This document shows, in pieces, positions 21,113 through 33,059 of a stretch of DNA of 64,000 nucleotides. The stretch spans positions 868,001 through 932,000 of the forward strand of contig SEMN01000135.1 in the NCBI GenBank assembly GCA_005408345.1. The letters are read 5' to 3'. The first letter of the stretch is position 1, and each line of letters begins with the position of its first letter. The translations under genes and the position numbers were made by a program. The notes beneath the pieces are model-generated. The model was not told where the DNA came from. It ran no database searches and saw nothing but the letters and a program-made list of their open reading frames with translations. The stretch comes from Macquaria australasica. Its lineage: Eukaryota > Chordata > Actinopteri > Centrarchiformes > Percichthyidae.

Positions 21113-23600
21113 TTGCACAGAATTCGAGTGAAATCGACTAATCTTTGATCATTAACTTCATGTTAATATACAGTAAAGGTTTTATTAATTTCGTTTGACA
21201 CATTGTGACTTGAAACTTAATTAGAATATTAGCATACCTTCTAGCATGCATGGTTCGAGGATTTAAACTCCTCAGAGACCCCTTGTTCTTGTATTTTTAT
21301 AGAAAACATGCATGGAACATTGCTGTGTGTCTTGCTTGTTTCCTCCAATAAAAAACAATGCCAACCATGACAAAGGTTAATATTCATACTCTTCCCCCAT
21401 ACACTTCTAAATCAGCATGGTCTGGGAGCAGCCTCACGTGTAGTTTTGGTATAAAAGTGGCTCCAACATTAGCAGCAAAAAGGCTTTAAGGTCTTTGTGG
21501 CGAAACTGACTCTTCAAACTAAGAGAACAAAGCTGGAATGCAAATCTGATTGTAGTGTTTGTCAGTGTGACTGAGCAACTGTGATTGAACTAAATATTGT
21601 AAGTTTACTCAGCTTGTTTTCTCAAGTTCAGGGAACCTAATAAGTGTGTTTTTACATAAAACAATTCATGAGAAGACTTTGAAATTGAAAGTTCTAAACC
21701 TGATTCCCTGTGTCAATTGTTCACTTGTCTCTTAAGCTAATGAGTCTAACTTGCGTTTCACTGTGACTTTAAGGCAGCAGGGGAGCTTAACTCTTTAAGT
21801 TAGACTAGCTTACAATGTTTTACAGTGTTTATATGATGGATGAATGGATGGATATACCCTCTCTCAAAAGGATATGATTACTGAGACTGAAATAATAGTA
21901 AAATGATCTAGAAATTAAGCCAAGCTTGGCTAACCATAATGTTCACATTTTTGTTTCTTTTCAGACTGTTTGATATTGTCTTACGCTCGATCAGTGGATG
22001 GAAAAGTAAAAAAAACTAAAAGTGTACAAAAATTCTAGGTAATCTGGCATGCTGACTGTGGCTGTCATTTATTTTCATCAAAGGCATATCTCTGATATTT
22101 TCCATGTTCCATGTACAAATCGTTGTCCATCACCGCAGGAGTTACAGTGTCTGAGCTGCCATTCTGGTTCACAGAGATCAGTAACACCCTCTTTGTGAGT
22201 ACAGCCCTGAGGGCTTGGGGTTTACTATTTGGCGGACAGTTTAGTGTCCATCCTCCTCTTGTGCCATTGTTGAAATTTTCACATTTGACATTCTTATCCT
22301 TTCAGAATAGTGAGCACGCTGCTCATAGTACTTATCTGTAAGTGACATTTTTAGTGTGCGAATTAGTCTCACATGTTACTATCTTTGGACAGAGGAGTGA
22401 GACCTCTGTGACCCTGCACGGAGAACTTCCTTCTCACTTCAGCTGAGCGTGATTAAGATGTTTTCCCCTCTCTGCCTTCCGCTTTCTGCTCATCTTAGTC
22501 ATGCCTTCATGTGAATAATGCTGCCTTAAAAAGAAAACCATCTGCAATCTGTCCATTTTAAATGTGGTTCTTGAGACTGGATGTTCTCTGGCTTTGGAAA
22601 GATGTTGATTTGTGTTTGTGATCTCTTCTTTTACAAAGACTTTTTCCTGGCCCTATGAAGCTATGTGAAGGCCCTATGAAGCTATGTGAAGTTGTCTCCA
22701 TGGCCTGGTTCAAGACTAAATTAAATCACTCACTCTCTGCTCCTTGCATGATCAGACCAGCTTTATACTGGTTTAAAGGGGGTAGACATTATGGAAGCCG
22801 TATAGGACAGCTTTAATCTGTGTGTATTTTTTCTTTCTGTAGGGGCACTCACACTCCTTATCTGTGCATGAGATAAAGAAAAATCATCTTGCAGAACATC
22901 ATATAGCGATTTAGTTGATCTATTGAAGTCTTTCAGCTGTGCAGTAATGATAGGAAATTGTAGTCAGGAGAAAAGTAGGCATTTGATGACCCCTGCATAA
23001 TGGTGTAGTGCCGGTAATTATGACAGCTGAGGATGGACATGGAGTTAACAGAGCCACCACATCAAAACACACAAACACTGGAGCCCGCTGCGCCATCTCG
23101 TCTAAGTCAAGGCAGTCGCCAGAAATAGCCCTGATTGGGCCCTGAATAATTCAATGTCATTTTTTTCCCCCCTCCTCCAAAAGGACTGGGGGAGCAATTG
23201 ATGAGAGCGGATGAATATTTAATGGCTCAGAGTCTCTTGGACAAGCCGGGGCCTGGGATGACAAGCTCCGAGAAATCAAACAGAGAAGAGGAGAATGAGA
23301 AAAGGAGGTTGCGCAGTGAGGGGTAGCACAAACACTGAGGGGAGATATGAGTTCAGATGCAGGCAGAAGCAGATAGATCTTTGCCATACATCTATAAGCA
23401 GCCAGAGCTACCACTTCCTCTCATATAACTGGCCATGTTGCAGCGCCTGCTTAAAAGTTAAACAGAAGTGTTTGATTGCCCTTGTGAAAAACTTTGATAC
23501 CCTCTTTTGCCTCTGTGTCACATTAAATATTAACTGATGGATGTTTTATAATTGCATTAGATGTTGTCCACTACGAGTAAAGTCTTTTTAGGGGGTTTCA
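21113..23600. other. Unique sequence, no gene supported
   Basis: The interval includes a GGAT/GATG patch at 21836-21851 and a 21-bp tandem duplication at 22649-22690. The 85-codon reverse frame at 23157-23414 has no domain. Confidence 0.4.
22649..22690. repeat. Perfect 21-bp tandem duplication
   Basis: The unit GGCCCTATGAAGCTATGTGAA occurs twice without a mismatch at 22649-22669 and 22670-22690. Perfect identity suggests a recent slippage or duplication event, or an assembly artefact. Confidence 0.95.
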
Positions 23601-23910
23601 AGCCAGTGGGAGAGAAAACGGTTTGTATTTCTTGTACTTTGCCGCCTCTATTTCCTTTCAAACACGTATGGTTAATTTCCCGGGAGATGCAAAACTATAT
23701 GTTATAAAGAGTTGCAATTTTACAGTGATGGAAGATGGAGCATCAGATGTCCCAGGGCGATATGACCCCAATTGGTCCGAGTGTGGTGCTGTTATTGAGG
23801 TCAAATCTGAAATATTTGATCTATACATTAAAGTGGTAGGCCATGCCAGCAGAAATCTCAGGGTACATAAAACAAGCGCACGTATTTGGATCTTTGGATC
23901 TTTTTAAAAA
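23601..23910. other. Candidate conserved noncoding element
   Basis: Unique, complex DNA with a 94-codon frame (23623-23907) that has no recognisable domain and no acceptor/donor pair. Words such as CACGTATGGTTAATTTCCCGG and GGCGATATGACCCCAATTGG give it CNE-like texture. Confidence 0.3.
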
Positions 23911-25071
23911 TATATATCAGGCTTTTTTATTTAAGTTTCATTTCCTAAAAATTCCCCTGTGGTAGAATCAGTCGACTGAGGCAGTTTTTTGTCAGTTCAG
24001 TCAGACAGTCTGGATTATTAACTGATGAGAGGTGAGAATCAATTGCTTAGTCATTAAAAAACTCAGTCCATGTCAAAGCATGTTCAAACCAACTCGTATA
24101 AGGTGTAAAAATGTTAAAAACTGATCAATTTGGTTATAATTTCTGAAAAAAGGCCTCTGACTCAATGTAGTTTGATAACTTTGAAACCCTGTCTTGTTAT
24201 CCTAATTGCCTGATTCCAAAACATGGTGCCGTGCTGACAGTCACATCATGAATCACTGCATTTTATCACAAATTTTACTCTCAAATCTCAAGCCTCAGTT
24301 TGTTAATGACTTTATGCTGTTACTCTTAGCTCCTGTTTTCCATCAGTTGTAACTGTAGGTGTTTTGCACAGTCAATACGATGATTGATTTTTTTTTTCAC
24401 CCAGGCTGCTGTTTTAAATGTTCTTATTAAGGTTTAATGCCAAATCTATCAAACTGGGAGCAGAATGTCAGTGCTCTGAGAGTTTTCCTTTGTTCAGTAG
24501 GCATTTTACTGCTGAATGGGATGCATATAAAATTCTGCCACTGTCACAGCGACATTAGATAGATGTCTTCACCAGTGCAAAACTTTCTGTATGTGACAAC
24601 CTAATATTATCCAGCTGGGGAGTCTTGATTGGAACAAAATCATTGAAATTCTTACCTGCTTTGAAAGCTGGATTGGTTTGATTTGATCCATTGAATTGAC
24701 CTCAACTCCGCTTTGTTTCAAAGGGTACCCATTGATTTTACATGTCAAAGTAATGTCAAAGAAAACAGCTGCATAATGGCTTCTGTTTGTGTCTAGATTA
24801 GAGTAGTAGCCGTTGCATTATGGGAAGTGTAGGATCCAGTGTTTTTGGAGCTTGACCTATACTAGGGACTAAAAGTCAGGATATCTCAGCTTCTGTTGCA
24901 ATAATTTGTCTCCCAGCTGTGGATGTGCAATACTAAATTGCTAGAGTAGCCTTTTAAAGTTCTGTATATTTTAGTCACTCTAAATCTTTTAATTTACTGT
25001 ATTTAGACAAGGAGCCTGTTAAGGGTGACCAGTCCACGTCTTATGTCCAAGTAGTATCTTCTGTCAACTAG
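23911..25071. other. AT-rich sequence, possible degenerate repeat at 24780-24920
   Basis: No gene is seen. 'gttgcattatgggaagtgtaggatcc' (24812-24837) followed by 'gactaaaagtcaggatatctc' resembles a teleost interspersed repeat known to me only vaguely. No second copy is present in this window. Confidence 0.35.
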
Positions 25072-25400
25072 AGCTAGACCAATAAATCGACCAGGACAAA
25101 ATATTAGCTGAAATTAGCTTATTACAGATATATCACATCACTGTATATGTCAGTAAGTAAGTAAGTAACAAGAAATTGCAGAAATGCCAAAATAGGTTTG
25201 AGGTCATTTAGAATCCATTACATAGTTTTTCCACCAGAGAGCACTGAAAAAAATGATTTTTCAACTGTAAAATGACCTGTCACAATTTAAAATATTAATA
25301 AAAATAATCTAAAGTGTGTTTAAATATAAAAAATAAAATCACTGTCAGATGATATATTGATATCTCGTTTGTAGCATGTGGTTTCCTTTATTCTTTCTCT
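25072..25400 (+). repeat. Possible degenerate ATAAATCG-type DNA transposon relic
   Basis: 'gagctagaccaataaatcgacc' followed by 'attacagatatatcac', 'aacaagaaattgcagaaatgcc' and 'ccaccagagagcactg' recalls a fish family beginning GGGCTGGACCGATAAATCGG. A reverse-type word 'atcagatcaatcggtgttc' near 25621 may be the other end. Termini are not defined, so confidence is low. A short GTAA tandem lies at 25150-25168. Confidence 0.4.
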
Positions 25401-25739
25401 CTTTTGGGTTTAGATGTATGTGGTCATTGTTCCAAAAGAAGATTCTTTATCTGTTGTGTAGCATATTTGAAGAATGGTGGATGGACATTTTATGTTACGG
25501 TTGATGTTTTGTATTGGTTTTAAATAGCTGTAACAGAAAATAAATGGCATCCCATGTTGCATGGGCCAAGGAAATAAAATGCAACTAATTAACTCAAGTG
25601 CTATATATCATATGTAGTTTATCAGATCAATCGGTGTTCAATCAGTCCACAGGATCCATTGTTTTTGATTTGAGAGAAACTTCAATTAGTTTCGTTACCT
25701 TCCATCCAGACCGAAAAGGCAAGAGGTGAGATTAACTGT

Positions 25740-25950
25740 TCTGTCCTCAGAGTGTTGATATTCATGTATATTCACTGCAGAGAACACTTTTTGGAAATGA
25801 ACAATCACAGACGGAAAGGTCACCGTTGTGCTGAAGTAGTGCATTATGGGAGTGGAATAATTGCTTTTCTCACATTAGTTCCTATTGTAATGAAATCTTG
25901 GCAGTGCTCAACACTGAATGACAGATTACGCCACGGTTCAATCACACAAG
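25740..25950. other. Candidate conserved noncoding element
   Basis: Repeat-free DNA with enhancer-like texture between AT-rich flanks. A 128-codon frame (25752-26138) starts here but continues through the poly-G tract and has no domain. Confidence 0.28.
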
Positions 25951-25953
25951 TGT

Positions 25954-26002
25954 GGGTGCGGGGGGTGGTGGTGGGAGGTCGGGGTGGGGGTGTGTGGGGG
26001 GG
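25954..26002 (+). repeat. G-rich low-complexity tract; G-quadruplex motif
   Basis: Six G runs of 3 to 7 (25954-56, 25960-65, 25973-75, 25981-84, 25986-90, 25996-26002) are separated by short loops. The tract interrupts otherwise CNE-like sequence on both sides. Confidence 0.88.
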
Positions 26003-27111
26003 TCAATTGGCTTTTGTTGAAAAGTGTGGCTCTCCCAAGTCTCTGCATGAATCATTTGTATCATTTTCAGTCCTTTTACCTAACGGCGGCACTTTCATCA
26101 AGGGTTTGTGTCATTGCGCTCTAATTGTTTTGAAGTGAGAGCTATTGTCTGGAGAGAGAGAATGAATAGAGCGTAATGATTTGTAGTGTGGCATGTTTAA
26201 AGACACGTAGCATGATCTGTGCAGCAGTAATTTAGTGGCCCTTTTTCCTTTCTTGCTGTCTGTCATGCCTTGTCTCTGAATGTGGGTGTCTTTGTGTGTG
26301 TGTGTGTGTGTGTTGAACGTGCGTAAGCATGCACTCCTGTGCACGTTCGTGTGTACTTGCATGAGTGCAGTTAAGCACTATTTCTTGGCGGCGCTCAGAT
26401 CTTTGAAACCCAACTGTGTTAATCATGGTTTATGTGTGGGAGACATCAAACCTCCCTCTACTTCCCCTGCCTCACCCGCTGGGTTATACACACTGAACAC
26501 ACACAAACACACAAATCTCTCAAGGGCACCTTCACCATAGCCCCTTCATTTACAAGGCTGACCATGGGCGATCAGTTATCTACTGTGGTTTCTCTCTATT
26601 GGAAAGATGAATCACTTTATTTAACATAGACATTTTTACAGGAAGTAGCCAGCGCAATATGTGTTCACCACTACATGACTACAGCACTACGTCCTCTTAT
26701 TGACTTGCCCCATGCATATTTAGAACATCATAACAGGGAGACCCAATACTTCATTTGTGCCCAGAGGCTTTCAGGGCAAAAAAAAAAAGAACACCACCAT
26801 CTTTATACCTCGTGTCTGGGAGGCCACCCCGCTGGTGGATTTTACTTCAAAATAGCTCCACTCTTTTAACCGTGAGGGCAAAAGCTCTGTGCCGCCATGC
26901 TTCAATCCAGGATAAAATGAACAGTCGAGTCCAGAGAGCACTGTCTGTTGGTCTCCAGACAGAATGAAGGAGACAGTGTAGCACAATAAAAGGTGAGTAA
27001 GGAGGTGAGATGAATAGGTAAACTTTTCTTCACTAGTGGCATCCCTGCTGGAAATCATATCAATCCGGTATGTGTTTTAAGAACGTGGGCCCGTCGCCTT
27101 TTTTTTTTTGG
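26003..27111. other. Unique sequence with TG/CA runs, no gene seen
   Basis: A (TG)n run lies at 26292-26313 and a poly-A run at 26779-26788. The sequence just after the G tract (26003-26180) again looks like unique CNE-type DNA. Confidence 0.4.
26292..26313. repeat. (TG)n microsatellite
   Basis: About eleven TG units. Confidence 0.93.
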
Positions 27112-27297
27112 TATGCATTACCATGATCGTTCCCAAACTTTAACCAAGTGTTTATTATAATCATGATGGCGAAAGTCCCCTAACCTTAGCAAAGTAGTCT
27201 TTTAAACCCTAACCATGATCTTTCCCTAAACCTAACCAAGTCGTTTTTGTGCTCAAACGTAACCAAACCTTAACCATAGCATTGTCACATCATACAA
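27112..27297. repeat. CTAACC/TTAACCA-rich interspersed repeat, copy 1
   Basis: Words 'taccatgatcgttcccaaactttaacca', 'ccctaaccatgatctttccctaaacctaacca' and 'aaccaaaccttaacca' match a common teleost interspersed repeat. A related copy with 'ccataatctttccctaacgttaacca' lies at 56576-56703. The CTAACC words are part of the repeat and are not telomeric hexamers. Confidence 0.65.
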
Positions 27298-28044
27298 TTG
27301 ATTTACTTTTCAAGTGATCAGTAATGTCTTTGGAAGTCATCCAGCCTATGGAGGCGTCAGATCAGAAAACCCTTCTATGTGATGTTTTAAAGGGCATGGA
27401 CAAACAGCGTATTTTTGTTGTTTAATTTGGAGGACTTGTTGGGCATTGTCATGTTGAAACAGGAAAATGTTGCCACAACGTTGGAAGCACAGTTATGTCT
27501 AAAACATCAGTGTATGCTGAAACATTAACATTAATTTCCCGTAACTGGAACCTGGCCCAAACCAGGACACCAACATATGTGGACAGGGGTATCCACTTAC
27601 TTTTGGTCATACGTGTTTGGCCCAAAGAGGGCACTCTAAATAAAGCTGTACAAAGTGTTGCTGCTACACTACTGGTCTGATTTTGATGAAACATGGAGGA
27701 TGATGCATATTGGAAATGCTTGACCTAATGTGGTACATACTGAGTTACATGCACTTGTAGAGCATTTGTTTCTGGAAATGCCCAGCCTTACCGCACAAAC
27801 AAACGTTTGCATTGGTGCATTGGCTTCCTTTCTTTGTCGTGCTTGGCCGCACACACCAATGGCAGCGTCTAACAAACATGTTTAGTTGGACGTCTGTAGA
27901 GGTGAACCTCATAAATGTGTAACCTCATCCAAGCTCACTTTCACTGTTTACACAAATCCGACCTTTATGCTAATTACTTTTACGATGATAAAGAGACCAA
28001 GATGATGGGGAAGGAGAGGGAGAACAACCCTGCCCACCCCTGTA
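27298..28044. other. Unique sequence around the Tc1 relic, no gene seen
   Basis: Outside the relic nothing is recognised. The 81-codon reverse frame at 27449-27694 is largely inside the dead transposon. Confidence 0.4.
27436..27610 (-). mobile_element. Tc1-like transposon relic, internally deleted (copy 1)
   Basis: The reverse strand of 27441-27464 reads through LFQHDNA, the segment around the second catalytic Asp of fish Tc1-like transposases. It is followed by the forward-strand blocks 'ttgccacaacgttggaagcac' and 'ctggaacctggcccaaacca'. The sequence then jumps to the terminal repeat 'atccacttacttttggtcat' at 27591-27610. The transposase is nonfunctional, with most of it missing. Two other relics (49106-49597, 58948-59345) have the same orientation. 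Confidence 0.8.
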
Positions 28045-28064
28045 AACACACACACACACACACA
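28045..28064. repeat. (CA)n microsatellite
   Basis: About ten CA units. Confidence 0.93.
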
Positions 28065-29106
28065 TATTCAGGCTCACCCTTTCTTTATGCTGATCACAGC
28101 TTTCACAATTAGACAAACTGTGATAACGCCGTTTATGCAGCGGGGAGATCCATAGCAATTATGCTTGGAGGGCATTTCTCTTCCGGCGCAGGATGGCGGA
28201 TGCTCCTTCCCCCTTCACGCAGACGTCTACTGACTATACACCAACGCACAAATGCACACACTGTTTAGAAATTCACAGCTCCTCTTGGGAGGTTTGTAGG
28301 GCAAGCGTGTGTCCTCGATTCCCTGTTGGGATGCAAGAGAGAGAGAATGAGACAAGGGAATTCATCAAAAAAGAGAGAAAACTGCTGAATAAAACTGCGC
28401 AAACTATTTCCAAAATGTTTGTTTTGTTGTGTATAGATTGCATGAGTTTAAAGTATTTTAGTACAGTATTTGTGGAGAAGGCGAACAGTTTTCGGGGAGA
28501 TGTGGAAGGGTTACATCATGTCCATGCATACATATGGTAAAGTCAATGCAAAAAGCTTTCGTTAGGTATCAAAAGAAAGGAAGATGTTTTGAAGAAAAAC
28601 TCCTAAAATAGCAGCATTTAAGCTGAACATCTGCTGTCAGATTGCTACAGGAGCCAAAGCTTATTTTCCAGTTGTGAGCTATAGGCAAGTGGGTTACTGG
28701 TGAAAGAATGATAGCTGATGTATTATTTTCTTCCGATCCACAGTCTGGGGTACACATTACCTTCTTATTCACACCAGAACTGCTTCACAATTTGAGCAAA
28801 ACAAACACTGTGGGTTCTGAAGACAACATCATTTTTATTTTATGACTGTGCCTCGCCAGCTATTCCCTGACTGAGGTAAACTTTCAGCTGCGTGACACTT
28901 GGTAAGGTGAAGCGCACTCCTTGCCCCCTCCCACACATATATGCAAGTCAGTATTCTGTGAAAAATCGATGTTTTAGCGAGAAAAGGGCGCATTTGTTTG
29001 GGAACGTTAGTCAGGAATCAAGTAACTGATCACAGAACAACAGAACATAACAGATCAACAGGAATTTGGATTAATTTATGGAAACATAAATACATAAATA
29101 ACCCCC

Positions 29107-29108
<2 letters not shown>
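28065..29108. other. Unique sequence, no gene seen
   Basis: The 115-codon frame at 28193-28540 has no recognisable domain, and no splice pair brackets it. Confidence 0.4.

Positions 29109-29160
<52 letters not shown>
29109..29160. repeat. (AC)n microsatellite, about 26 units
   Basis: An uninterrupted AC array of about 52 bp. Confidence 0.97.
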
Positions 29161-29164
<4 letters not shown>

Positions 29165-32100
29165 GTTAGTGTTAATCCATCAGGACACTAGTTAGTGCTT
29201 CCAGTGCTTACGCCCACTAATCCCCCATCCCTAAGGGCCCGGGTTGATGAAGATCGACACATCACCCTCCCATTCCTCAACATACACATATATCCACACA
29301 CACGCACCCCTCACTCTCCGCTTCCACGCAGTCACGCCTGGTGCAGCATGAGCTTTGTGTGTGTGTATGTGTGTGAGGTGTAAGAGAAGAAGAAGATAAG
29401 AGACTCTTTTGATCACAGGATGCATTCTGCCTGCTGTTCTCCTCCACCGCCCCACGTCAACAGCTGAGGCAGTTGTTGTCTGAAGGACACAAGAAATAAT
29501 GGGGTGAAAAGTAACAGTGTTGCCTTCAGGGTGATGGACGGGCAAATGATTTATTTACAGATGATCAGGGATGAGTTCCTCTATCACAGTGGAGTTCTCT
29601 ACTCTCAGTCACATCTTAATAATATTCTACAAAAGCTTTTACTTTTCCTTTTTCAATCATGTCTAATTTCTGATTTCTAAGGCATAATATATTATAAAAA
29701 GTCTATGCAATAAGTTGCAACCATTGGATGTATTAATGGATTATGAATTATAGATTGAAGTTTTTTTAGGTTAGTAATAAGTCATTTGTTTTGCCAGGTT
29801 GTCAATATGTTGTTAGTGAATAGGATATAAGTAATGCTGGAGGATACCCAGAAGACAAATAGATTGTTTACAACCAGGCAACTTAAGTTGTCCTTATTGA
29901 TTTTTTTTATTTCTGGTCTATTGAGCTTTAAAGATGGTTTATCAACCATTAATCCATTGATTAGTTACACTTAAAGGGAGTATGCCTTCCTAACATAGAT
30001 GGATTACTGAAAGGGCCTACTGGGCAGAGGGCTACGGGCCCAATGAGTCAGGGGACCCCAAAGTCAGAGACTCTGTTTTAGGTGACTGTTGTTTCTCTTT
30101 AATATATTTCCCTTTAATATTGAGTACCTGCAAGTACCGTGTCTGAGCTGTTATTTATTTCAATAATTCTTTTTTGTCTTTTTTGTGTTTTGTCAACACA
30201 GCTGCACAAACCTAAATTGAAATAAGCTAAGACATTTAATTGACAGAAGAATAGCAGAGAATAGAACCTGCTTCACAGGCTTCCTTGGTAGGTTTCCTAT
30301 AATATTATGGATAATACGGTATAGTATTTTGTATGACACATGTGGAAAAGAGTGTTAGTGTGGATCTGCTCCATAGCGGGAAGCTTTGGAAAAGATTTAT
30401 ACAGCTCATCCCGAGCAGTGGACAAAATACTGTTCAATTCAGTATTTGTTTTTAACCAACGGCAGAACTTTAAAGTTAAGATTCACCTGCATTTTCTTAA
30501 ATTTGTTAATTGATTAATTGTTGACTGTTTGTTTAGTTAGGTTTAGTTAAGATAATCTGGCTAAACTGTTGGCTTGTTGTCTGATCGTCTGACAGTTCGT
30601 GTCTTGCGCTGTTAGAGGTTGGATGTAACTGTGCCCCCAAAATTTAAATTATTATTATTCTTTAACCACTTGGTAAAATTTATCCAGTGATAACCCTAGA
30701 CAGGAGGACATTTTCTGTCCAGTTGGTGTTGTTGCCATAACTTTTTCCACATTGGATTAAGATACATTGTAAGTCTTAACCATATTTGTGTCCATCATCT
30801 GTAATCCACATCTAGGATTGACAGTTGCCTCATTTTTGCCGCCACGTGTCTGCTCCGTCCCCTCTGCTGCGTCTTTTGGCAGCTGCTCGCTCGCCCATAA
30901 TTCTCAGGCCGGCTGTCTCAGATTGATGCTGAGTGGACCACTCCCAGATGTGATTTTTCGTGCCTCCGCAGTTATTTTGTTTGGGAAACTGAGTTAATTG
31001 GAGGCAGCAACAGCAGCAGTGTGTGTGTGTGTGTGTATGATTGCATGTGTGTTTGTACTGATAGCGGCTCCATCTGTACGCTGCCTAATAAATGCTAAGT
31101 GTAGAGGGAGTGTATCTCTGTCTGCGTTTGCATCTGCGTCTGTTAAAATGACACCAGAGATGGACCCCTCTATATTCTGATAAGATCAATAGCGACCTCT
31201 TTCATCTCTCTTCACTTATGTGGCTATGAAAAACACACATCTCCCTCTCTCTTGTTTTCTCTTTCACTCTCACACTCTCTCTTTCATTGCCGTCCAGCAC
31301 ATTGATGTTACAGATATGAGAACCTATCCAGCAGCAATCCACCTGATCTTCTGGCTGATATATCAGAAGCAGTGCCTCTCTTCTCTGATTCCAGCAGCAA
31401 TAAAACACAATATTCTTTTTAACATGCCCACAGATACTGCGGCTTTTCTCCCTTCATATGATATTTGACAGATAAAACCAATCTTTATTCTCATAAAATG
31501 AATGCTAAAAGCGAATGAGTTCTTCCCAGCAATTCCTCCTCAGTGGCTGCAGAGTACACAGTGCCATCTAATGAGGGTTCTGTATATTTTCTGAAATGAA
31601 TGTGCCTGACTAACCATACTCACTTAAATCTAGAGTTGCCGTGTCCAATTTGCTGTAGAAGATGCAACTAACCAATCATTCAGTGCGCATTACCGCCTAA
31701 CCTGAGAGCGGTGCATGCTTTGAAATCATTACACCTGACCAGACAATGAAAAGCACTGTCTGACCAGCATTCTCTCTATTTTTTAGAAGTAGGATCAGGT
31801 AAATGATGGGATATGTCTAATACCCAGTGTCTTTGTAAGTCCTTTGAGCTTGCCTGAATCCCTTTCCAGTGCCTTTCAGATGCAGGAACAATACTCAATA
31901 GCTTCAGCTAATGAAGCATCAATCTCTCCTGAAAACTATGCTCCAGGAAATCCTGTTTTTGTGGGACTGGCTAATTGGGCAGGGACCTACTGGTCAAAAG
32001 CCTTGCAGTGGGTTTAATTCCAGGGGCAGGCAAGAGGCTCCATGACTGAATCCACATCCTCTTCCCTTCCTAATCACCAGCTAAAGGAGAATGGAAATTT

Positions 32101-32965
32101 GCCCTCTGGCGGGAAATAAGACCAAAGTACCTGCCATGCCTTCGTTAGCTGTCTTTCTTTGCCCGGGCTGATGAAATCGAGGTCTGAATTTACTAATGAG
32201 AAATCAATGAGTGCACGGCAAGAACCCCGAGGCTCCTCTGCTCCCGCGGTGTCATTCTTTTATTCCCCCCCACACACACCCTCTCTGTTCCCATCTCGCT
32301 CACTTTATCCTGCTTTCCCTCTCACTTTCGCCTTCACTGCGTGGCTTTTTTTTTGACACATTTCTCCGAATTGACTTTATTGCGATAAACATCATATGTC
32401 TTCCTTTGAAATAAAGATCAGAGTGGCTTATTTACTTTACTGGCCTATTTTCGCTGCAGAAATCCAGAGCTTTGAGGGAGTGTGTGTATGTGTGCTGGAA
32501 GTGGTGTTTCAATCATGCGTAAATGCTGCGAGTGTCTGAGCATAGCTGCGATGGTGATCCTGCTATCTGCCCCCTGCACTGTATCTGTAAACTAACAGAT
32601 ATCTTTTTTGAAAGGAAATTGCTTTTACCGAAACAAATCACCCAACTGACAGGAGGGGACTGTCAAAAGAAAACTCCTTTTGAAATGCTGTTATTTAGTG
32701 AAGGAGGCCTGGATGTGTTATGCTCTGTCACAAACTACAACCAAATTCAAGTTTTGTTTCCTCTTCTATTATCGGATTGTGCAAAAACACTCCAGAAAGT
32801 AGTCATTTGTTGCAACAATTGTGGAGAAAAGGAGTAACATAGCTGCAGGTTGGCTAACAAATTTGATACCTACACTGTATTTACACCTCATGCTGCAACA
32901 CCGTCTGTGAGTTTCCCCCTTGAGGGATATTAATTATGAATACTGTGACACTGACATGATGATCA
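29161..32965. other. Long unique interval, no gene supported
   Basis: No coding or transposon feature is firmly seen. There is a TG array at 31019-31036 and a CT-rich patch at 31239-31285. A segment with CTGGGCAGAGGG / GGGGACCCCAAAG (30017-30065) may be a degenerate hAT-type end. The stretch 31480-32430 is complex and repeat-poor and may hold CNEs. Confidence 0.4.
31019..31036. repeat. (GT)n microsatellite
   Basis: About nine GT units following a CAGCAG patch. Confidence 0.92.
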
Positions 32966-33008
32966 CTTTTTTTCTCTCTTTTTCTCTTCTTCTCTCCTCT
33001 AGGTAAGC
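32966..33008 (+). other. Candidate recursive splice site (zero-length exon junction)
   Basis: A nearly pure pyrimidine tract of about 33 nt (32967-32999, T/C only) runs into TAG at 33000-33002. This is followed without any spacer by GTAAGC at 33003-33008. The result is a strong 3' splice site fused to a strong 5' splice site (YYYYTAG|GTAAGC), the defining form of recursive splice sites in long introns of flies and of long vertebrate neuronal genes. It is the best such junction I find in the window. A plus-strand host gene is required. No exon of one is visible here, so this remains a candidate. Confidence 0.45.
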
Positions 33009-33014
33009 CATGCA

Positions 33015-33026
33015 CCCCCCCCCCCC
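33015..33026 (+). repeat. Poly-C run
   Basis: Twelve consecutive C lie seven bases after the candidate splice junction. Such a run is prone to slippage and sequencing error. Confidence 0.9.
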
Positions 33027-33059
33027 TTTTCCTCTCTCCCAGTGTGGCTGCAGAAGGGC

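Noticed and set aside
23623..23907. 94-codon frame in unique sequence as possible exon
   Set aside because: Codon pattern is not distinctive, no acceptor-donor pair in phase and no known domain. More likely CNE-type DNA.
27112..27297. Interstitial telomeric repeat (CTAACC words)
   Set aside because: The words are irregular and embedded in a known-looking interspersed repeat with a second copy at 56.6 kb. No TTAGGG hexamer array.
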